From the NCBI GenBank assembly GCA_004144345.1, contig SEEL01000003.1, positions 62,001 to 126,000 on the forward strand: 64,000 nucleotides of DNA, given 5' to 3'. The stretch's first letter is position 1; each line of letters begins with the position of its first letter. Shown here piece by piece: positions 25,690-34,984 of the stretch. Both the position numbers and the translations under genes were made by a program. Source of the DNA: Hyphomicrobiales bacterium (GTDB lineage Bacteria; Pseudomonadota; Alphaproteobacteria; Rhizobiales; Devosiaceae). The notes below the pieces were generated by a model that did no database searches, had not been told where the DNA came from, and worked only from the letters and a program-made list of their open reading frames with translations.

Positions 25690-26748
25690 ATGCGGCTTCT
25701 GGGCATCGAAACCAGCTGCGACGAGACGGCCGCCGCGATCGTCGAGCGCGATGGCGCCGGCCATGGCACCATCCTCAGCAACATCGTGCGCAGTCAGCTC
25801 GAGGAGCACGCGCCCTATGGCGGCGTGGTGCCCGAACTGGCGGCGCGCGCCCATGTCTCGCATCTCGACCACATTATCGCCCGCGCCTCGGCCGAAGCCG
25901 GCGTCCCGCTGCATGAGCTCGACGGCATCGCGGCGACGGCCGGTCCGGGGCTGATCGGCGGCGTGCTGGTGGGCCTCACCACCGCCAAGGCGCTGGCGGC
26001 GGCGCTCCACAAGCCGCTGGTTGCGGTCAATCACCTCGAAGGCCACGCACTCACGGCGCGGCTCACCGACGGGCTGCAATTCCCCTATCTGCTGCTGCTC
26101 GTCTCGGGCGGCCACAGCCAGTTCGTGCTGGTGCGCGGCGTCGGCCAGTATGAGCGCTGGGGCACCACCATCGACGATGCGCTCGGCGAAGCCTTCGACA
26201 AGGTCGCCAAGCTCCTCGGCCTCCCCAATCCGGGCGGTCCCGAAGTCGAAAAGCAGGCATTGCTTGGCGATGCGAAGCGCTTCCGCTTCCCGCGCCCGCT
26301 GCTCAAGGAAGACCGGCTCGATTTCTCCTTCTCTGGCCTCAAGACCGCCGTGCGTCTTGCCGCCGAAGAGATCGCGCCGCTGACACCTCAGGATGTCGCC
26401 GACATCTGCGCCTCGTTCCAGCTGGCGGTCACCGATATCGTCACCACGCGCTCGGCCGCCGCGCTCGCCCGCTTCGAGCGCGAACTGCCCGATGCGGCGC
26501 CGACCCTTGTGGTCGCCGGTGGCGTTGCCGCCAATCAGGCGATCGGCGGCGGTCTCCGCCAGATCGCCGAGCGGGCCGGGGCCAATCTCGTCGTGCCGCC
26601 CATTCCGCTTTGCACCGACAATGGCGCCATGGTCGCCTGGGCCGGGGCCGAGCGCCTCGCGCTGGGTGAAACCGATGCGCTCAGCATTTCCGCCAAGGCG
26701 CGCTGGCCGCTCGACAGTGCCGATATGGGGCGCCGTAATGCGGCTTGA
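25690..26748 (+). CDS. tsaD: tRNA N6-adenosine threonylcarbamoyltransferase
   Basis: A 352-residue ASKHA-fold enzyme that transfers threonylcarbamoyl to A37 of ANN-decoding tRNAs, with TsaB and TsaE encoded elsewhere. It begins [20 protein letters not shown]. The metal-binding HxxxH is H115-LEG-H119, in NHLEGHAL. The substrate-binding part is [16 protein letters not shown], and [13 protein letters not shown] lies near residue 275. The ATG at 25690 gives the standard N-terminus with GGAGAC upstream. It overlaps gpsA by 11 bases. Confidence 0.96.
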   Translation: MRLLGIETSCDETAAAIVERDGAGHGTILSNIVRSQLEEHAPYGGVVPELAARAHVSHLDHIIARASAEAGVPLHELDGIAATAGPGLIGGVLVGLTTAKALAAALHKPLVAVNHLEGHALTARLTDGLQFPYLLLLVSGGHSQFVLVRGVGQYERWGTTIDDALGEAFDKVAKLLGLPNPGGPEVEKQALLGDAKRFRFPRPLLKEDRLDFSFSGLKTAVRLAAEEIAPLTPQDVADICASFQLAVTDIVTTRSAAALARFERELPDAAPTLVVAGGVAANQAIGGGLRQIAERAGANLVVPPIPLCTDNGAMVAWAGAERLALGETDALSISAKARWPLDSADMGRRNAA

Positions 26749-27697
26749 TCGCGTCGCCATCATCGGCGCCGGCGCCTGGGGCACCGCGCTCGCGCAGGCC
26801 GCGGCGCTGGCGGGCCGCGAGGTGACGCTCATCGCGCGCGATCCGGCCGTGGTTGCCGAGATCAATGCGCGCCAAAGCAACAGCGCCCATCTGGGCGCGC
26901 AGCCGCTGCATCCGTCGATCACCGGCGCTAATACCTTTACCGGCGCCGAACTCGTCGTGCTCGCCGTTCCCGCGCAGGCCAGCCGCGCGGCACTTGCGGG
27001 TCTGTCGCTTGCGGGTGTCCCGGTCGTCCTTACGGCCAAGGGACTGGAACAGGGGTCTCTCAAGCGCCAGAGCGAAATCCTCGCTGAGGCTGCTCCGGGC
27101 GCCATGCCGTTCGTCCTCTCCGGCCCGAGTTTTGCCGCCGATGTCGCCGCCGGCCGGCCCACGGCCGTTACCCTCGCCGGTGACGATGATGCGCTTACCG
27201 AGAGCGTTGCCGCGGCCCTCGCTGGTCCGAGCTTCCGGCCCTATGCGGCGGGCGATCGCGTCGGCGTCGAGCTCGCGGGCGCGCTCAAGAACGTCTATGC
27301 GCTGGCCGCCGGCGCCGTCGATGGGGCGCAACTTGGGGCTTCGGCCCGCGCCAGCCTCATCGCCCGCGCCTTCGCGGAACTGAGCCGCATCATCCCGGCG
27401 CTGGGCGGCCGCGCCGAAACGCTCACCGGCCTTGCCGGATTGGGCGATCTCACCCTCAGCTGCACCTCCGAGCAATCGCGCAATTACCGTCACGGCGTGG
27501 CGCTCGGCCGGGGCGAAGCGCAACCCGCATCGCTCGCCGAAGGCGTGTTCACCGCGCCCGTCGCGCAGCAGCTGGCGCATGGCCATCACATCGACGCGCC
27601 GCTGATCGACGCGGTCAATCTGCTGCTTACGGGCAGCGTCACCATTGACAGGATCGTGGCGGGACTGATGTCGCGCCCGCTCAAGAGAGAGGACTGA
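26738..27697 (+). CDS. gpsA: NAD(P)-dependent glycerol-3-phosphate dehydrogenase
   Basis: A 319-residue enzyme that reduces dihydroxyacetone phosphate to sn-glycerol-3-phosphate for phospholipid synthesis. The Rossmann motif is [13 protein letters not shown] at residues 8-20. Catalytic landmarks include [13 protein letters not shown], the lysine region [15 protein letters not shown] and the late [10 protein letters not shown]. The ATG at 26738 begins inside the end of tsaD, so translation is coupled. A YciI-like gene follows by one base. Confidence 0.96.
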   Translation: MRLDRVAIIGAGAWGTALAQAAALAGREVTLIARDPAVVAEINARQSNSAHLGAQPLHPSITGANTFTGAELVVLAVPAQASRAALAGLSLAGVPVVLTAKGLEQGSLKRQSEILAEAAPGAMPFVLSGPSFAADVAAGRPTAVTLAGDDDALTESVAAALAGPSFRPYAAGDRVGVELAGALKNVYALAAGAVDGAQLGASARASLIARAFAELSRIIPALGGRAETLTGLAGLGDLTLSCTSEQSRNYRHGVALGRGEAQPASLAEGVFTAPVAQQLAHGHHIDAPLIDAVNLLLTGSVTIDRIVAGLMSRPLKRED

Positions 27698-27698
27698 A

Positions 27699-27986
27699 AT
27701 GCTGTTCGCCCTGGTAGCTCATGATCGCCCCGGTGCCCTTGCCCGCCGCATGGAGCTGCGCCCCGATCATCTCAAGCATCTCGACTCGCTTGGCGATCAG
27801 TTGCTGCTCGCCGGCCCGTTCCTCGATGAGAAGGGCGACATGGTCGGCTCGATCGTCGTCATCGAAGCAGAATCGCTCGAGGCGGCGCGCGAAAGCTTCG
27901 GCCGCGATCCGTTCATGCTCGGCAATCTGTTCGACAGCGTCACCATCAAGCCGTGGAAGCTCGGCGTGAACAAGACGCACAAATAG
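27699..27986 (+). CDS. YciI family protein
   Basis: A 95-residue ferredoxin-like alpha-beta protein beginning MLFALVAHDRPGALARRMEL. It contains HLKHLDSLGDQLLLAGPF, with a His in the usual active-site position, and the closing DPFMLGNLFDSVTIKPWKLG. The tsaD-gpsA-yciI-EVE order is common in Hyphomicrobiales. The biochemical role of this group is not established. Confidence 0.88.
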   Translation: MLFALVAHDRPGALARRMELRPDHLKHLDSLGDQLLLAGPFLDEKGDMVGSIVVIEAESLEAARESFGRDPFMLGNLFDSVTIKPWKLGVNKTHK

Positions 27987-28063
27987 GCAATGGCTTTGCA
28001 GCCGGCGCGTGCTCATGTTCAATGGGACGTGCCGGCAGCGGCGGCGCATGCAAGGAGGCAGCG

Positions 28064-28498
28064 ATGGCCTATTGGCTGATGAAGTCCGAGCCCAATGTCT
28101 TCAGCTACACCGACCTCGAGAACAAGCCGGTCGAAGAGTGGCATGGGGTGCGCAATTTCACCGCGCGCAACAACATGAAGGCGATGAAGGTCGGCGACCT
28201 CGCCTTCTTCTACCACTCCAATATCGGCAAGGAGATCGTCGGCATCATGAAAGTGGTGGCGCCGGCCCATCCCGATTCCACCGCCGAGCTCAATGACAAG
28301 GGCAATGTGGTGTGGGAGTGCGTTGATGTCGTCCATCACACAAAACTGCCCAAGCCCGTCACCCTGGCCACCATCAAGGCGACGCCCGAGCTCGCCAACA
28401 TGGCGCTGGTGAAACTCTCCCGGCTCTCGGTCGGTCCCGTTACCGACGCGGAATGGAAGCTCCTCTGCCAGATGGGCGGGCTCAAGAAAGCGCCCTGA
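28064..28498 (+). CDS. EVE domain-containing protein
   Basis: A 144-residue PUA-like EVE domain, MAYWLMKSEPNVFSYTDLE, continuing with WHGVRNFTARNNM and the aromatic stretch LAFFYHSN. EVE domains bind modified bases in nucleic acids. This housekeeping group is thought to act on RNA or modified DNA, and the exact ligand here is unknown. The ATG at 28064 follows a strong AAGGAGG site. The longer in-frame start at 27953 would overlap the yciI end. Confidence 0.92.
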   Translation: MAYWLMKSEPNVFSYTDLENKPVEEWHGVRNFTARNNMKAMKVGDLAFFYHSNIGKEIVGIMKVVAPAHPDSTAELNDKGNVVWECVDVVHHTKLPKPVTLATIKATPELANMALVKLSRLSVGPVTDAEWKLLCQMGGLKKAP

Positions 28499-28555
28499 CG
28501 CTTCCCACTTTCCCCGCCGAGGCGTAGATTCTGCGCCGAAGGGGAGGGCAGGATC

Positions 28556-28966
28556 ATGATCCTTGGCAATGTGAACTGGCTGGCAATCATCGTCGCGATG
28601 ATCGCCAGCATGGCGCTCGGCGCGGTCTGGTACACGACGCTCGGCAATCGCTGGATGGCGGCGCTTGGCAAGACGCGCGAGCAGATCGTCGGCGGCGGCT
28701 CCACCATCACGCCGTTCATCTGGACGGCGGCGATGCAACTGGTCAGCGCCTATTTCCTGGCCCGGCTGACACCCCTGGTGTTCGACACCACCACCATCGT
28801 AAACGCCGTGCAGCTCGGCTTCTTCCTGTGGCTCGGTTTCGTGCTCACCTCGATGATCACGAACCACCGCTATCAGGGCAGCAAATGGAGCCTCGCGCTC
28901 ATCGATGGCGGTTACGGCCTCGGCGTGCTGCTGATCCAGGGCCTCGTGATCGGCCTGTTCGGCTAG
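28556..28966 (+). CDS. DUF1761 family membrane protein
   Basis: A 136-residue protein with four hydrophobic helices, beginning NVNWLAIIVAMIASMALGAVWYTTL and ending [16 protein letters not shown]. The NW and GAVWY features near the start are typical of DUF1761. Its function is unknown. The stop codon shares a CTAG with the stop of the convergent DUF1674 gene. Confidence 0.85.
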   Translation: MILGNVNWLAIIVAMIASMALGAVWYTTLGNRWMAALGKTREQIVGGGSTITPFIWTAAMQLVSAYFLARLTPLVFDTTTIVNAVQLGFFLWLGFVLTSMITNHRYQGSKWSLALIDGGYGLGVLLIQGLVIGLFG

Positions 28967-29187
28967 AAATCGGCCGTGATGCCCTTGATCTCCCAATCGC
29001 CATAGCGATTGGGGTCGAGCCCGCCGCGACCGCCCTTTTCGGCGGGGCGGGCGGCAATTTCGGCGTCGATCTGCCGCCGCCGGGCCTCGGCTTCGGCCAA
29101 AGCACGCTGCGCCGCCGGAGGCAGCTTTTTGGGGGCGGGAACGGGCGTATCTGCCGCAGTCTTGTCGGGAACCGTCATGGTCCCCAT
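28963..29187 (-). CDS. DUF1674 protein, SDHAF4-like succinate dehydrogenase assembly factor
   Basis: A 74-residue protein with a disordered, charged N-terminal half and the family signature [20 protein letters not shown] at the very C-terminus. In eukaryotes the homologous SDHAF4 helps insert flavinylated SdhA into complex II. The bacterial role is inferred from that. The ATG could be at 29187 or four codons later (MTVPDK). It is divergent from htpX with 44 bases between. Confidence 0.88.
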   Translation of the reverse strand: MGTMTVPDKTAADTPVPAPKKLPPAAQRALAEAEARRRQIDAEIAARPAEKGGRGGLDPNRYGDWEIKGITADF

Positions 29188-29231
29188 TTTATTGCTCAGT
29201 ATCGCGTCCTGTCGAGGAGCCTGAACCGCCC

Positions 29232-30209
29232 ATGTTCAATCTGATCCGTACCGGTGTCCTGATCGCCGCGCTGACCGCGCTGTTCATGGTGGTCGGCTAT
29301 TTCATCGGCGGCCAGACCGGCGTCTTCATCGCCTTCCTGTTCGCCGCCGGCACCAACCTCTTTGCCTATTGGAACTCCGACAAGATGGTGCTCTCGATGC
29401 AGGGCGCCGTGCCGGTCGATCCGGCCCGCGCGCCCGATCTCTACCGCATGGTCGAAACGCTGAGCCAGCGCGCCGGGATCCCGACGCCCAAGCTCTATGT
29501 CATCGAGACGCCGCAGCCCAACGCCTTCGCCACCGGCCGCAATCCGCAGAATGCGGCCGTCGCCGTGTCGTCGGGCCTGCTCAACACGCTCAGTTCCGCC
29601 GAAGTGGCGGGCGTCGTCGCGCATGAACTGGCGCATATCAAGAACCGCGACACACTGACCATGACGGTTACCGCCACGCTGGCCGGCGCCATCTCCATGC
29701 TGGCGCAATTCGGCCTGTTCTTCGGCGGCGGCAACAATCGCAACAATCCGCTGGGCGGCATTGGCGCGCTGCTGATGGTGTTTCTCGCGCCGCTGGCGGC
29801 CGGCATCGTGCAGATGGCGGTGAGCCGGACGCGCGAATATGAAGCCGACAAGGATGGCGCGCTGATCTCAGGGGAGCCGATGGCGCTGGCTTCGGCGCTC
29901 GCGAAGATCTCGCAGGTCGCCAAGCGCACGGTGAACGTTGCGGCCGAGCGCAATCCGGCAATGGCGCATCTCTACATCACCAACCCGCTGAGCGGCGCGC
30001 GGATGGACAATCTGTTCGCCACCCACCCGGCGGTCGAAAACCGTATTGCGGCCCTGCAAAAGCTGGCGGTTGAGATGGGCCGCGACGATCACGGCCGGGG
30101 TCCCAGCCCCCGTCCGGACTTTACCCAGGCGTCGCAGGGCAATAGTGGATGGCGCGTGCCGCAGTTCACCGAGGGCGACGATCGTCGCCCGCGCGGCCCT
30201 TGGGGCTGA
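29232..30209 (+). CDS. htpX: Zinc metalloprotease HtpX
   Basis: A 325-residue inner-membrane M48 protease for quality control of membrane proteins. Two N-terminal helices (about 7-24 and 28-46) are followed by the zinc site H131-E-L-A-H135 and a third-ligand Glu in [12 protein letters not shown]. Two more hydrophobic segments lie between them. The C-terminal tail is polar. GAGGAGC upstream of the ATG is a good ribosome site. rsmB follows three bases after the stop. Confidence 0.95.
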   Translation: MFNLIRTGVLIAALTALFMVVGYFIGGQTGVFIAFLFAAGTNLFAYWNSDKMVLSMQGAVPVDPARAPDLYRMVETLSQRAGIPTPKLYVIETPQPNAFATGRNPQNAAVAVSSGLLNTLSSAEVAGVVAHELAHIKNRDTLTMTVTATLAGAISMLAQFGLFFGGGNNRNNPLGGIGALLMVFLAPLAAGIVQMAVSRTREYEADKDGALISGEPMALASALAKISQVAKRTVNVAAERNPAMAHLYITNPLSGARMDNLFATHPAVENRIAALQKLAVEMGRDDHGRGPSPRPDFTQASQGNSGWRVPQFTEGDDRRPRGPWG

Positions 30210-30211
30210 GT

Positions 30212-31507
30212 TTGCCGAAACAGAAAATGGTGCCGGGGCTCGCTCTCCGGCTTGCCGCCGCCGAGCGCCTGCAGCTCGTCCTTAAGGGGGCGAGCTTTGC
30301 GCCGCTCGCTGCCGCGGATGTCTCTGACGCGCGTGACCGCGCGCTCGCCAACAAGCTGATCACCACGGCGCTCCGCCATCACGGGCATCTTTCGCTGATG
30401 CTCAACCATCTGCTCGATAAGGGCATGCCCAAGAAATCCGGCAGCTTCGAAGCCGTGGCGCGGCTCAGCCTCGCGCAACTGCTGTTCCTGCCCGAAATCG
30501 GCGATCACTCCGCCCTGTTCCTCGCCGGCGAAGCGCTGAAGCGCGACAAGAACGCTGCGCATCTGGCAAAACTTCTCAACGCCGTGCTGCGCCGCGCCCA
30601 GACCGAGGCCGCCGAGCTCCGCCAGGGGCCGCCCGAACTGCTGTTCGCCCCGGCTTTGGTCAAAACCTGGACGGCCGCCTATGGCGCCGACATCATTCCC
30701 GCCTTCGCCCAGGCGCTGCTCGATGGCGCGCCGCTCGATGTCACGCTCAAGGCGGATTATCCGGCGCTGCTCGAATTGCTCGGCGCCCGCCCGATCCTCG
30801 CCGACACCGTCCGCATCGACCAGCGCGACAAGCCGGTCGACCAGCTGCCGGGCTTCGCCGAAGGCCGCTTCTGGGTGCAGGACGCTGCCGCCGCCATCCC
30901 GGCGCGGCTGCTCAACCTCGCTCCCGGCGCCCGTGTCCTCGATATCGGCGCCTCGCCCGGCGGCAAGACCGCCCAGCTGATCAAGGCCGGCTATACCGTC
31001 ACGGCGCTGGAGCGCGACCCCTCCCGAATGGAGCGCCTGCGCGGCAATCTCCACCGGCTGAGCTACACTGCCGAACTCGTCACCGCCGACGCGCTCGACT
31101 ATGTGCCCGCCAGCCGCTTCGACGGCGTGCTGCTCGATGCGCCCTGTTCAGCCACCGGTACCTTCCGCCGCCACCCCGAGGTGGTTTGGCACCGCAATCC
31201 CGCCGACATCGCCGGCCGCGTGGCGCTGCAGCGCCAGCTCATTTCCAAGGGCGTCGACTGCCTCAATCCGGGCGGCGTGCTGATCTATTGCGTCTGCTCG
31301 CTCGAACCCGAAGAGGGCGAGGCGCAGGCGCGCTGGGCGGCCGAACAGGGGCTCGAACTGCTCCCGGTCGCGGCCGGAGAGCTCAACGGCTGGGCTGTAC
31401 CTGTGACCGAAACCGGTTATATCCGCACCCACCCGGGCCAGATCGTTCCTGGGGAAAAGGGCGGAACGCTGGATGGGTTCTTCGTTGCGCGCTTCCGCCG
31501 TGCCTGA
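30212..31507 (+). CDS. 16S rRNA m5C methyltransferase, RsmB/NOP family
   Basis: A protein of about 431 residues with an N-terminal NusB-like RNA-binding domain (about 1-140) and a C-terminal AdoMet domain. Motif I is LDIGASPGGKTAQL. Catalytic cysteines lie in DAPCSATGTFRRHPE and YCVCSLEPEE. The RsmB target would be C967 of 16S rRNA. The family holds paralogues, so the target is inferred. A TTG at 30212, three bases after htpX, gives a normal length, and ATG 30227 is the alternative. Confidence 0.9.
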   Translation: MPKQKMVPGLALRLAAAERLQLVLKGASFAPLAAADVSDARDRALANKLITTALRHHGHLSLMLNHLLDKGMPKKSGSFEAVARLSLAQLLFLPEIGDHSALFLAGEALKRDKNAAHLAKLLNAVLRRAQTEAAELRQGPPELLFAPALVKTWTAAYGADIIPAFAQALLDGAPLDVTLKADYPALLELLGARPILADTVRIDQRDKPVDQLPGFAEGRFWVQDAAAAIPARLLNLAPGARVLDIGASPGGKTAQLIKAGYTVTALERDPSRMERLRGNLHRLSYTAELVTADALDYVPASRFDGVLLDAPCSATGTFRRHPEVVWHRNPADIAGRVALQRQLISKGVDCLNPGGVLIYCVCSLEPEEGEAQARWAAEQGLELLPVAAGELNGWAVPVTETGYIRTHPGQIVPGEKGGTLDGFFVARFRRA

Positions 31508-31579
31508 GTATTTTAGTGTTTCCGGTGTAAAACCGGCATGGACGGCGGGGGCTCTACCGTCCTGTTGTGAGAGGGCCGG

Positions 31580-33217
31580 TTGGCAAACCCAGTAAGCTTC
31601 GCTCTGCGCCGCAGCGCCAGACGGACGGCTGACTTCATGGTCAGCAATCCGCTGATCCGCTGGGTATGGACCGGCACCGGCAACGAAGATTATTCCACCG
31701 CGCTCAGCGACTTCCGGCCGTCCGATCGCGAATCCCTGCTCGAAATGATGCAGGGGCGCTATCTGCTGGCCAGCAAGCTGGTCGATACGAATGGCGCCTC
31801 GCCCTTCGCCATCGACATGGTGCATGACGACTGGCTCGACGATCTCCAGGCCTTCGCCTGGCTGCGTCATTTCCGCGATGCCCGCTCCGATGAGGAACGC
31901 AGCTTTGCGCGCAGCCTCGCCATCGACTGGATCGATCGCGATGGCGGCTACGAGCCGGCAGTGTGGGGCCTGGCGCTCACCTCGCGTCGCATCCTCAACT
32001 GGCTGCGCCATTTCAATATCCTGGTCGAAGGCGCCAATCCGGACGACGCCAAGATCATCACGCGCTCGCTCGGCACGCAGATCCAGTCGCTGAAGCTGCG
32101 GGCGCCCTTCGCCGACGATCCTGTGGATGCGCTGATGGCGGCCATCGCGTTGCTCGGCGTGGCGCTCTGCGACAATGACCGCGAGCACGAAATCCCGTCG
32201 CGGCTCGACAAGGTCAACCAGCTGCTCGACCGGCAGATCGACGAAGATGGCCTGCATCGTTCGCGTTCGGCCAAGCAGCAATTCATGCTGATGGTTGAAC
32301 TCCATACCATCCGCCAGGCGCTGTTGCGCAATTCCGATGCCTATCGCGACGAGCTCGCGGAAATCATCGAGAGCATGCATCGCGCGCTCGACGCCATTTC
32401 GCTGGGCACGGGCGAGCCGGCCTATTTCAACGGCACCGGCCAGATGCCGCATGACATCATCGTTGCCATGCAGGCGCAGACGCCGACGCGCGCCCGCTCC
32501 ACCGGCACGGCAGGTGGCTATGGCCGCCTGATCTCGGATCAATCGATCGTCGTCGCCGATACCGGCCTCGTGCCGCCGCCCGAATATGCGCGTCATATGC
32601 ACTCGTCGGCGCTGGCCTTCGAGTTCAGCCATGGCCGCGATCTGATCGTGTGCAATTGCGGGCCGGCGCTCTCCGACGAAGAAGAGAGCGCGCTCCTCTT
32701 CCGCCAGGGCATCGCCCATTCCGGCCCGACCATCAACGCCCTGTCGGCCGCCGCTATCCCCACGGGCGGGCCGCTCAAGCATCGTGTGGTCAAGATCGGC
32801 CGCGATCCCGAGATCATTGCCGAAGAAGCCGATCATTCGCTGGTCATGCGCACGCATGGCTATGTCGATCGCTTCGGCGTGGTGCTCGAGCGCCGGCTGA
32901 CCCTGCTCGCCGATGGCCATTCGCTGGTCGGGCAGGAACGCATGCTCAAGGCGCGGGGCAAAATGTCGGGCGCCTGCGCCATCCGCTTCCATCTCGCCCA
33001 CCAGACCAAGGTCAGCCAGGCCGGCGACATGCTGAAGCTCCGCCTCGCCTCCGGCCAGACCTGGAATTTCCTCTGGGAAGGCGCCGACATGCGGGTCGAG
33101 GACAGCGTCCGCCAGTCGGCCTATTTCGGCTTCCACCGCACCCAGCAGATCGTACTCGACGTGCTGGTCGGCGAAGTCGGCGAAGTCAGCTGGATCTTCA
33201 CCCTCGACGATGGCTGA
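31580..33217 (+). CDS. Heparinase II/III family protein
   Basis: A 545-residue protein with the alginate/heparin lyase layout. An N-terminal alpha/alpha toroid (about 50-300) is followed by a C-terminal beta-sandwich from about 330, beginning GGYGRLISDQSIVVADTG. The rsmB-heparinase-purH order is conserved in Hyphomicrobiales. The copy there has no signal peptide and no proven substrate, so true polysaccharide lyase activity is doubtful. The TTG start at 31580 follows GAGGG. Confidence 0.85.
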   Translation: MANPVSFALRRSARRTADFMVSNPLIRWVWTGTGNEDYSTALSDFRPSDRESLLEMMQGRYLLASKLVDTNGASPFAIDMVHDDWLDDLQAFAWLRHFRDARSDEERSFARSLAIDWIDRDGGYEPAVWGLALTSRRILNWLRHFNILVEGANPDDAKIITRSLGTQIQSLKLRAPFADDPVDALMAAIALLGVALCDNDREHEIPSRLDKVNQLLDRQIDEDGLHRSRSAKQQFMLMVELHTIRQALLRNSDAYRDELAEIIESMHRALDAISLGTGEPAYFNGTGQMPHDIIVAMQAQTPTRARSTGTAGGYGRLISDQSIVVADTGLVPPPEYARHMHSSALAFEFSHGRDLIVCNCGPALSDEEESALLFRQGIAHSGPTINALSAAAIPTGGPLKHRVVKIGRDPEIIAEEADHSLVMRTHGYVDRFGVVLERRLTLLADGHSLVGQERMLKARGKMSGACAIRFHLAHQTKVSQAGDMLKLRLASGQTWNFLWEGADMRVEDSVRQSAYFGFHRTQQIVLDVLVGEVGEVSWIFTLDDG

Positions 33218-33283
33218 CGCCGGCCGCGGCCATCTGCCCGCTTCCCGCTCTTTTCAAGCCCGGAAAATTCTGCGATAGGTCCG

Positions 33284-33357
33284 CCCGTTCGCGCGACTGG
33301 CGAGAGAGATGGGATACCATCGGGGAACGCGAACCTCAGATGCCGCTCGCCTGGGCA
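33284..33357 (+). promoter_or_regulatory. ZTP/ZMP (pfl) riboswitch upstream of purH
   Basis: The leader contains the pfl landmarks in order: GCGCGACTGGCGA near 33291, GGGATACCATCGGGGAACGC (33311-33330), and CCGCTCGCCTGGGCA ending at 33357, the conserved 3' pseudoknot and ligand-binding element. It lies 25 bases before the purH ATG. The riboswitch senses ZTP/ZMP, the folate-stress signal, and PurH consumes ZMP, so activation of purH is the expected outcome. Confidence 0.87.
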
Positions 33358-33382
33358 CCCCCCTTGAACCCACGGGAGCCAC

Positions 33383-34975
33383 ATGTCCGAACCGACCAGC
33401 ATCATCCCCATCAAGCGCGCGCTCCTCAGCGTTTTCGACAAGACGGGGATGGAGGATTTCGCCAAGGAACTGGCGCGGCTGGGGGTCGACCTGGTGTCGA
33501 CCGGCGGCACCTCGAAGCTGATCGCCGGGACGGGCGCCGCGGTGCGCGATATTTCCGATCTCACCGGCTTCCCCGAAATGATGGATGGCCGGGTCAAGAC
33601 GCTGCACCCCAAGGTGCATGGCGGGCTCCTTGCCGTGCGGGACAACCCGACCCACAAGGCCTCGATGGATGAGCATGAGATCGGCGCCATCGATCTCGTC
33701 GTCGTCAATCTCTATCCGTTCGAGGCGACCATCGCGAAGGGCGCCAGCTACGACGAGACCATCGAGAACATCGACATCGGTGGTCCGGCGATGATCCGCT
33801 CGGCGGCCAAGAACCACGCCTATGTCACCGTTATCGTTGATCCCAACGATTATGCGCCGGTGCTTGAGGCGATCCGCCAGCAGGGCGGCGTGCCGTTCGA
33901 TCTGCGCCAGAAGCTCGCCACCAAGGCCTACGCCCGCACCGCCGCATATGACTCTGTCATCTCCAACTGGTTCGCGAAAACCCTCGGCTATAACGACATT
34001 CCATATCGCTCGTTCGGCGGCCAGCTCGCCGAAGTGATGCGCTATGGCGAGAATCCGCACCAGTGGGCCGCCTTCTACAAGACCTCCGAGCAGCGCCCGG
34101 GCGTGGCCACCGCGACGCAGCTGCAGGGCAAGTCGCTCAGCTACAACAATCTCAACGACACCGACGCGGCGTTCGAGCTGATCAGCGAATTCGACCCGAA
34201 GGTGCCGACCGTTGCCATCATCAAGCACGCCAATCCCTGCGGCGTCGCCACCGGCACCGACCTTGTCGATGCCTATCTCAAGGCGCAGCGCTGTGATCCG
34301 GTGTCGGCCTTTGGCGGCATCGTCGCGCTCAATGGTGAGATCGATGCAGCGACGGCCACCGAGATCGTCAAGATCTTCACCGAAGTGATCGTCGCTCCCT
34401 CGGCCACTGAGGAAGCGCAGAAGATCATTGCCACCAAGAAGAACCTCCGCCTCCTCGTCACCGGCTCGCTCGCCGATCCCAAGGCCGATGGCCTTACCTT
34501 CAAATCGCTGGCCGGCGGTATGCTGGTGCAGAGCCGCGACAATGGCCGCCTCGACGATGTCGAGCTCAAGGTCATGACGAAGAAGCAGCCGAGCGCGGCC
34601 GAGTTGGCCGACCTCAAGCTCGCCTGGCAGGTCGCCAAGCACGTCAAGTCCAACGCCATCATCTATGTGAAGGATGGCGCCACCGTCGGCATCGGCGCGG
34701 GCCAGATGAGCCGCCTCGACTCGTCGCGGGTCGCGCATCGCAAATCGATCGACGCCGCGCAGGCGGCGGGTATCGAGGGGGCGCTGACGGCTGGCTCAGT
34801 CGTCGCTTCCGACGCCTTCTTCCCGTTCCCCGACGGCATGCTGGCAGCAGTCGAAGCGGGCGCCACCGCCCTCATCCAGCCGGGTGGTTCGATGAACGAT
34901 CAGGCGGTGATCGATGCCGCCGACGAAGCTGGCGTCGCCATGATCTTCACCGGCATGCGCCACTTCCGTCACTGA
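33383..34975 (+). CDS. purH: Bifunctional AICAR formyltransferase/IMP cyclohydrolase
   Basis: A 530-residue enzyme for the last two steps of purine synthesis, AICAR (ZMP) to FAICAR to IMP. The N-terminal MGS-like cyclohydrolase domain begins [20 protein letters not shown] and includes [11 protein letters not shown]. The C-terminal formyltransferase domain has the K-H-x-N-P-C-G motif ([11 protein letters not shown]) and ends [14 protein letters not shown]. The length is normal. It is preceded by a ZTP riboswitch and converges with the glutamate dehydrogenase gene. Confidence 0.97.
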   Translation: MSEPTSIIPIKRALLSVFDKTGMEDFAKELARLGVDLVSTGGTSKLIAGTGAAVRDISDLTGFPEMMDGRVKTLHPKVHGGLLAVRDNPTHKASMDEHEIGAIDLVVVNLYPFEATIAKGASYDETIENIDIGGPAMIRSAAKNHAYVTVIVDPNDYAPVLEAIRQQGGVPFDLRQKLATKAYARTAAYDSVISNWFAKTLGYNDIPYRSFGGQLAEVMRYGENPHQWAAFYKTSEQRPGVATATQLQGKSLSYNNLNDTDAAFELISEFDPKVPTVAIIKHANPCGVATGTDLVDAYLKAQRCDPVSAFGGIVALNGEIDAATATEIVKIFTEVIVAPSATEEAQKIIATKKNLRLLVTGSLADPKADGLTFKSLAGGMLVQSRDNGRLDDVELKVMTKKQPSAAELADLKLAWQVAKHVKSNAIIYVKDGATVGIGAGQMSRLDSSRVAHRKSIDAAQAAGIEGALTAGSVVASDAFFPFPDGMLAAVEAGATALIQPGGSMNDQAVIDAADEAGVAMIFTGMRHFRH

Positions 34976-34984
34976 GGCTGCGCT

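Noticed and set aside
31148-33136. Long minus-strand open frame opposite rsmB and the heparinase-like gene
   Set aside because: Same reason: composition is that of an antisense shadow, and both plus-strand genes are well supported.
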